NCBI GenBank assembly: GCA_910574455.1
Contig: CAJSYZ010000010.1
Coordinates: 1,082,770-1,146,769, forward strand
Reading direction: 5' to 3'
Length of the DNA: 64,000 nt
Source: Trichaptum fuscoviolaceum
Taxonomy: Eukaryota > Basidiomycota > Agaricomycetes > Hymenochaetales > Trichaptaceae
This document shows, piece by piece, positions 57,789 to 64,000 of this stretch. Under the pieces are notes generated by a model. The model made no database searches. It saw only the letters and a list, made by a program, of their open reading frames with translations, and was not told the origin of the DNA. Positions within the stretch are counted from its first letter, which is position 1. The number at the start of each line of letters is the position of its first letter. A program made the position numbers and the translations under genes.

Positions 57789-59754
57789 TCACCCTATGGG
57801 CACTAAACGATATCTGTGGACACCTGGTCGATTGTGAGCACAATCAGGTACTTTTGCGAGGAAGAATGCGAATACGTGGGTAATCTTCCCGACCTCCAGA
57901 CAAGATGAAGCCCGCCGTCCTAAACCGTTTTTGTGATGATAGGAGGAACATAAAAGTTCAACATGATGTATAAAGAAGCCAAGAAAGTCGACATGCCATA
58001 TTATCGTCCAGCATAAGCTACATATAGTAAGTCATAAAAGCCTTCGATGCATATGCCTTAATCAAAAGTCGCCTAAATATCCCTTTTCTTAGCTACGTTA
58101 CTATACTGGCAAGTACGAACACGTTTAGCTCTACCCCGATACCCCATAAAGCCAAGATGATTATCATTCACATTTAATTTAAAGTAGGATCCTTCAGATT
58201 TCTGGACTACGCCACAAGTGAGTGACTAGTCGCAGCGCAACACTGGTTAATCATGCTATCATGCTAATCTGCTTACCTGTGCCATCCCGTACACCTCGCA
58301 GGGAATCTGGGTCACATTTGCAATTCCTCGTCTTCTCGTCCAGAAGGTCTTTTGTCCCTGAATGAAGCGCTCAGCTAATGGATCCTCGTGCATCTCGTTT
58401 GGTTAAGCTGGGAGTCTCTCCCTCTCTCGCCAAAGCCGTGACTCGGTGAGCCCGGGTGCACTTGCACCATCGTCAGGAAACTGTCGGATAGGCTAAACAA
58501 ACGATTTCCTTTCTGTCCCCCTTCTTTGCTTGGCACCTCCGATGGATACCACTCAGCTCACGACTCCCGAGAAGAAGCATATCCAATGGCATTCCACCGC
58601 CATCACCGCGGCCCAGACTCCTGCCAAGCGCAACTCAAATCTCAGGACATCCATGGCAGCCTTCCAATGTCTATGTGCTTAACTGCTTCAACTATCCAAC
58701 GCTCTAGGAAATATGTATTGCAAATTCTCAGCGCCTAGGCTTCCCCATGCTTCCGTGCTTAACTCCTTAGCTCGATGAAAATGCCTTTCGTCTGCTGCAG
58801 TAGTGCTCGCCAGTTCTGGTAGTCATGATAGACGGGATGGATGGGCTCGGGATCCAGATCGGATGATTGTATCACAACGACAGTATTCGGACTTCCAAGA
58901 AGACCTGCGGGCAATCCTCTTGGCATTTTCATTTTAAGAAGATCGTGAAGCGCTTACTCACCTTCTGCTTTTGCATCCGGACGTGAAGCATATTGGGAGA
59001 GGTTACAAGCAATATATGACGTCTATTCATTACTTTTAGTATGAATCGTTGAGACTCAATTTTTTTTTCATGTCAGGAGCCGTTTTCTTCGTCTCCCCTC
59101 GTAGTAAGAACGAATGAATCATTGTACTCGAGTTGAAGCGAAAAAATGCTGCGTGAAGTCTCAAAGCATGCCAAAATGGCTTTCATTCATCATGTATAGT
59201 GAAGCGAAGAGACTAAGGATACACGACTACACGCCTGCAGAATTTCACTTGCACCACTGCGTCTCATCCAAAGGAGTAAAGCATTGAGTAGCCTATAAGA
59301 ACCACAGTCATCCACAGTTAAACAGAAGTGTTCAGTAATCCTTCGATTCTGCGAACTCTTCTATGTATCAGATGCGTACGCTTTGGACTTCTTTTTTCGA
59401 TACCTTGTGTGTTGTTACGAAGCCTTTGTTGTACGAAGCAACACGGCTCGCTCTTCTCAAATTGGTGTACTTGAAACCCAAAGACAAGGGCACGCATTGC
59501 AACCGTAGTATAACCGTCCGAGGAATACGACGACTAAGATTGTGCTTGCATGCGAACAGTGTGACAACGGGAAACTACTGTAAATCAATAACCTGAAGTA
59601 AGTATATGTTAACTTTTCATACTCGCAAACTTTGGCCAGAAACAACCCGACCTCGAAGCCCGTGCTTAGAGTCCATAACGAAACATATGAATGCCGTTTC
59701 CACCTCCGGAAGACAAAAATGCATAGAAGGAGACGTCCGACAGCAGGACCGTCT
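57789..59754. other. Gene-poor gap of about 2 kb
   Basis: No coding region, repeat or RNA gene was recognised. Several AT-rich tracts and short ORFs only. Confidence 0.4.
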
Positions 59755-60918
59755 TTACGCCGGCACCCACTCATTGATCCACAAGTACCTCGCCCACGCC
59801 GCCAACAGGAACTCTTTCGGTCCCACCTGAGACCGGTGAGCTAACAATGCCTTCCACGTTGTCCCATACCGCTTCACGTCGCTCAAGAAAACCGTCGGTA
59901 GCACAAACCCAGGCTGCTTCACCTTCTCAGAATCAAGCGTGAGCGAGCGCGCCCCGAGCACAAGGTGCTCGATGATGGGCGTCAGCGGACCATAGTGCCG
60001 CAAAAGCGAATGCGTTTTGAGCGTGAAGAGGCGCGGAGTGATGCGGTTGGGGGCTTTGGAGAGTTCTGCAGCGAAAGACGGGGAGGCAAGGAGCGATTTG
60101 ACACCCGCGGGCAGCGAGATGTGGTTCGGGTGTCCAGTGATGCCTTCTTCGTCGAATGTTAGAATCTGTGCGGTAGGGTGTCAAAATCACTGGGCTGTAT
60201 GTTCGAGCACAAGCAGATGGCTTACGGTGTCAATTTCGTATTTGAGCACGAAAGATGAGATCTGGTCGGATATGACGCCCGCATCCCAAGTTGTGTTACT
60301 ATCTTTCAGTTTCCTGTGGATGAACTTTAGATATAGAACCTATACATGGTCGTTCGAGCTGACTTACGGAACGTCCAGAATAAATCTCCGGTCCTCACTC
60401 AAACCCAACACATCCCAACTCTCCTTCCATTCCTCCGTCCTCTTCTCGCCTAGTTCCTTGCCACCATTGAAATCCCCCGTACTCAGCGTTAAGGCATAGA
60501 GCGTCGCAGTCTTGCTATGCTCCTCATCGAGCAAGCTCAGCACCGTCGGCGCGACCAGGACTTCGTCATCCGGGTGGGCGGTGACAAGCAAGATCTTCGG
60601 CTCGATGAGCTCGTCAGTGAGAGGCAAGTTCGTCGTGGGGTCCCGGAGGAGTGAAAACGGCCTTTTCGGCGCCTCAGGTGTCCAGAGCGATTGGACCAGA
60701 GGCCAGAGAAGGAAGATCAGCGAGATGTACAACTGCGGTCTGCTGCTGAACGACGGCACCGCCGCTGTTGCCCGAGGTGCGGGAGTCGCTGGCGCTGCTG
60801 ATGCTGCTGACGATGTACTATTAGCTTTTGCACCTCCTGCCCCAGGACCAGTCGCCCTCGACGAGCTTGATGCAGTCCTATTGTGAGAGTTCTTCGAGCC
60901 AACGGCTTTCTTCGCCAT
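59755..60918 (-). CDS. PIG-L-like de-N-acetylase, divergent copy 2
   Basis: Second PIG-L family gene in the window. ATG 60918 opens MAKKAVGSKNSHNRTASSSS, a long Ser/Ala-rich cytosolic extension, then a membrane anchor LYISLIFLLWPLVQSLW. The first metal motif is VTAHPDDEVLVAPTVLSLLD, one residue shorter after DDE than the canonical HPDDECMFFAPT of copy 1. Other blocks are LTLSTGDFNGGKELGEKRTE, SWDVLGLSEDRRFILDVP, and after two introns ILTFDEEGITGHPNHISLPA with the second metal motif intact. The C-terminus is AWARYLWINEWVPA at 59755. About 330 aa. Metal ligands are kept, so it may be active, perhaps with different substrate preference. A mature GPI role is inference. Confidence 0.87.
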
Positions 60919-61541
60919 TTTTACAACGTTGCTCGTCCAATGGCAACTCACAGCAATGGGCGAGTTTGGAGGGAGGGAAAGAATATATTAGAGTTCTTGA
61001 GACTCGCAAACTTACTGAATAATGTACATATATTTTGTACTCAAGCCGCCGAGATTTCGGCGGCCTCATATGAAGAAGCGGATCAGCTCATTCTCACCTT
61101 GTTTTTCGCGAGGCAGGCACGGCTGAGGCAGACTTTATATGTATGTCGGTAGAGTAGATTTTTAACAGAAATATAAGACCATGTCGAATATTCTACATAC
61201 CCTTCGTCATGATGAAATGTATCAGTCATACGTAGATGATGATTTATGAATATATGTATGCGAACACCATGTTCAGTGGGTAGAATCAGCTTTTCCAGCC
61301 ACGGAAAGGTAGCACTAGGATCTATAAAGGGGGAAGAATTGAAGATGTTTTGAGTGTTAATGCAACACAAACAACCATCTACGACGTTTCTTGATAAACT
61401 CAAAACACTCCGTTCTGACATAATACGACTTGATTTATTGCAACAAGACAAAGGAAAGATGCAATGAACGCAGGCGACGAGTGAAAGTACATTTGCCAGA
61501 CTATAGCAATACACGAACAAAAAAGCTAATCAGCGATCCTA
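60919..61541. other. Intergenic gap
   Basis: 3' region of the E2 gene and 5' region of PIG-L copy 2; the leftward ORF over 61083-61520 lacks ATG start and motifs. Confidence 0.4.
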
Positions 61542-62371
<830 letters not shown>

Positions 62372-62847
62372 TTGAAGCTAAGAGGATGAAAGAAAGGAGG
62401 CTGAAGAGGTGACTGTGGTGTCATGTGCATGATGATGTGCAGTTCATATGCGTTGAGACAAAGCATGAGATAGCGCATGATCGGGGACATCAGAGAGCAC
62501 ATAAAGGTGATCAGACACAAATCGCGGGTACGTTAACATCGTCTTCGACAAGATTGTTGACGATGAAGGCACTTACAAAGGTTACAAAGGGAAGAGTCGT
62601 AAAGGCGGGTAGATGATGGACGTCGTAGGGCAAGATGCAACAAGGACTCCCTTCCCTATTTGTGCATTTGCGTGCCACAGCCTCGTTCAAATGCTATGTA
62701 ATCCAAACCCTAAGCAAGTCACACCGATTCTAGAAGGCCCTAGCCCCTATATGTATATTTCAAGATATTTTATTCAATCCTACTCAAAACCACCTTATGA
62801 TAATCACTATCCATATACACCTCGGAGATCATTATCTTTCTCGGAGT
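62372..62847. other. Divergent-to-tail gap
   Basis: Promoter of the E2 gene and 3' end of the GH1 gene; no gene seen. Confidence 0.4.
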
Positions 62848-64000
62848 TCACTGGAGATGTGCTTTGAAGAATTGAGCTGTCATGCACAGATTGACTCCAA
62901 ATGAGTATCTTGGTCACAATCTTTCATATCTAGCGATAAGACTCACACAGGGCAATCGCCGACCGCTTGTACGACCTCTCCTGGGTTGTGTAGTTTACAT
63001 ACTGGATGCCAAACCTGTGTATATGGAAGCCGTCAGATGATCCGGGCAGATGGCAGCCTGTGCAGCAGTGCTAAAGGTCACTGACCTCGTTGTCAGACCA
63101 GCGGCCCATTCAGCATTGTCGACCATCGCTATATCGTGCATTCCAAGTAGATCGCTGATCAGAAGAAGATTAACACGTAGTTCGGTAGATCTTACCCCAT
63201 GAGAAGGCACCCGCAAGAGGAATACCATCTTCGTGGATTGACAAGAGTGCCTCGCCGAGATAGGTCATAAAATAGTCTGTGGATGATGTGTCACACATCG
63301 GGTCATGAAAAAACGATTGCCCACGCACTTGTCCTGTCGGAGTCATCTAATACGCGGAATAAATCTGTCCTCAGTCCCTCCTCGGGCTGAGTAAAGCCAT
63401 ATTCAGAGATGTACTATGATTTCGCACAAAATAAGTCAGCAAGCCAGTATTTAAGGTAGATATGGCAGAACATATCTCACAATCTTCTTCGTGGGCCACC
63501 GCTGCTGGATAGCCTTCAACGCCCATCGGAGTCCATCAGGCCTCGCCATAAGCCAATCTGATCCTGGATCAGCTGCGATCCCGGCCGGCCAGCCAGCATT
63601 GGAATCAAATTCTTGCGTGATCGAGCATGCTGGCCAGTTAACATCCTCCATATTTGCCAAGCAATTTGCGAGACCCTCTGGAGGCGCAGCTGCCCACAGG
63701 CTTCAATGGCTTCAGTCATATTCATCTTAGTCTTCGATTTACGAGGTAGACTTACTTCGTATATGCGTCAATGGCATAAAAGTCCGCAGAGCCTACAGAT
63801 ATTCAAACATCATTAGTCAACCAGTGATTACACTCGATTACGGAACTGCCAAACCTTTGATGTCTTCCTGCTCTTCCTTCGTGAGGCGAGGCAAGAATGA
63901 CTCTGGTACGGTTTGTTTCACGAGCTCCGACCAATCGCCGGAACCGTAGACCGGTTCCGAGAACATGCCAATCCCGAACTGAGTGCACCGTTCAGTTGCC
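62848..64000 (-). CDS. GH1 beta-glucosidase, 3' part only
   Basis: Leftward gene whose 5' half lies beyond 64000. Visible blocks: MFSEPVYGSGDWSELVKQTV, FLPRLTKEEQEDIKGSADFY, AIDAYT, LANMEDVNWPACSITQEFDS, RWALKAIQQRWPTKKIYISE with YGFTQPEEG carrying the catalytic nucleophile Glu, then NYFMTYLGEALLSIHEDGIP, FSWAMVDNAEWAAGLTTRFG, IQYVNYTTQERSYKRSAIAL and a last exon SQFFKAHLQ ending at 62848 (joined through a GTGAGT-GACAG intron). These match fungal GH1 enzymes that hydrolyse cellobiose and aryl-glucosides. No signal peptide can be checked since the N-terminus and acid/base NEP motif are outside. Several introns of about 50-60 nt. Confidence 0.9.

Noticed and set aside
61083..61520. Leftward 145-codon ORF
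   Set aside because: No ATG start and lies in the 3' region of the E2 gene; no motifs.

Overview
The window is nuclear DNA from a filamentous fungus, almost certainly an agaricomycete basidiomycete (mushroom or wood/litter-decay lineage). Genes are packed on both strands and are cut by many introns of about 45-65 nt with GTRNGT donors, CTAAC/CTRAY-like branch sites and YAG acceptors. The content also fits: a Plavaka (KDZ-superfamily) transposon, expanded F-box and BCS1-like families, a secreted CBM1 protein, a GH1 beta-glucosidase and an oligopeptide (OPT) transporter. Nothing in the sequence lets me name the genus. Most real genes are only visible after splicing; exon joins were worked out by eye from splice signals, reading frame and family motifs.

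Layout. 1-7.7 kb: a mobile element with a multi-exon, coiled-coil/DUF6532-like gene leftward and a C2H2-finger Plavaka transposase rightward; the transposase carries two frame lesions. 7.9-10.2 kb: an unrecognised about 700-aa protein with internal repeats. 10.2-13.4 kb: a gene-poor stretch with clusters of short near-palindromic words, then a decayed BCS1-like AAA ATPase. 14.3-17.8 kb: a DEDDy 3'-5' exonuclease with one frameshift and the intact TFIIE alpha subunit. 18.3-25.9 kb: an LRR/F-box gene with a 12-nt microexon, a tandemly duplicated pair of F-box genes, and an unknown gene whose 3' end was copied along with the duplication.

26.5-43 kb is mostly housekeeping: complex I subunit NDUFS5, Get5/Mdy2, two divergent Xi-class glutathione transferases (one with a mitochondrial presequence), an OPT transporter, an ATG43-like protein, a PIG-L deacetylase, a secreted CBM1 protein and the PP1 catalytic subunit. 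43.4-54.9 kb: a long PH-domain protein, a recently duplicated pair of orphan genes separated by a 145-bp fold-back element, and a 924-aa Ser/Thr-rich protein. 55-59.7 kb is poorly resolved, with two cryptic multi-exon coding candidates. 59.7-64 kb: a second, divergent PIG-L paralogue, a Ubc4/5-type E2 and the 3' part of a GH1 beta-glucosidase that leaves the window.

There is no operon-like system. Functional links are limited to shared themes: ER/GPI and tail-anchor biology (PIG-L, Get5), mitochondria (NDUFS5, ATG43-like, mitochondrial GST, BCS1 relic), ubiquitin (F-box proteins, Ubc4) and plant-biomass use (CBM1, GH1, OPT). The most unusual signals are the recurring clusters of near-palindromic words, the GC-AG intron that explains an apparent frameshift in one F-box paralogue, the microexon, the 8-bp duplication in the transposase and the orphan gene pair.
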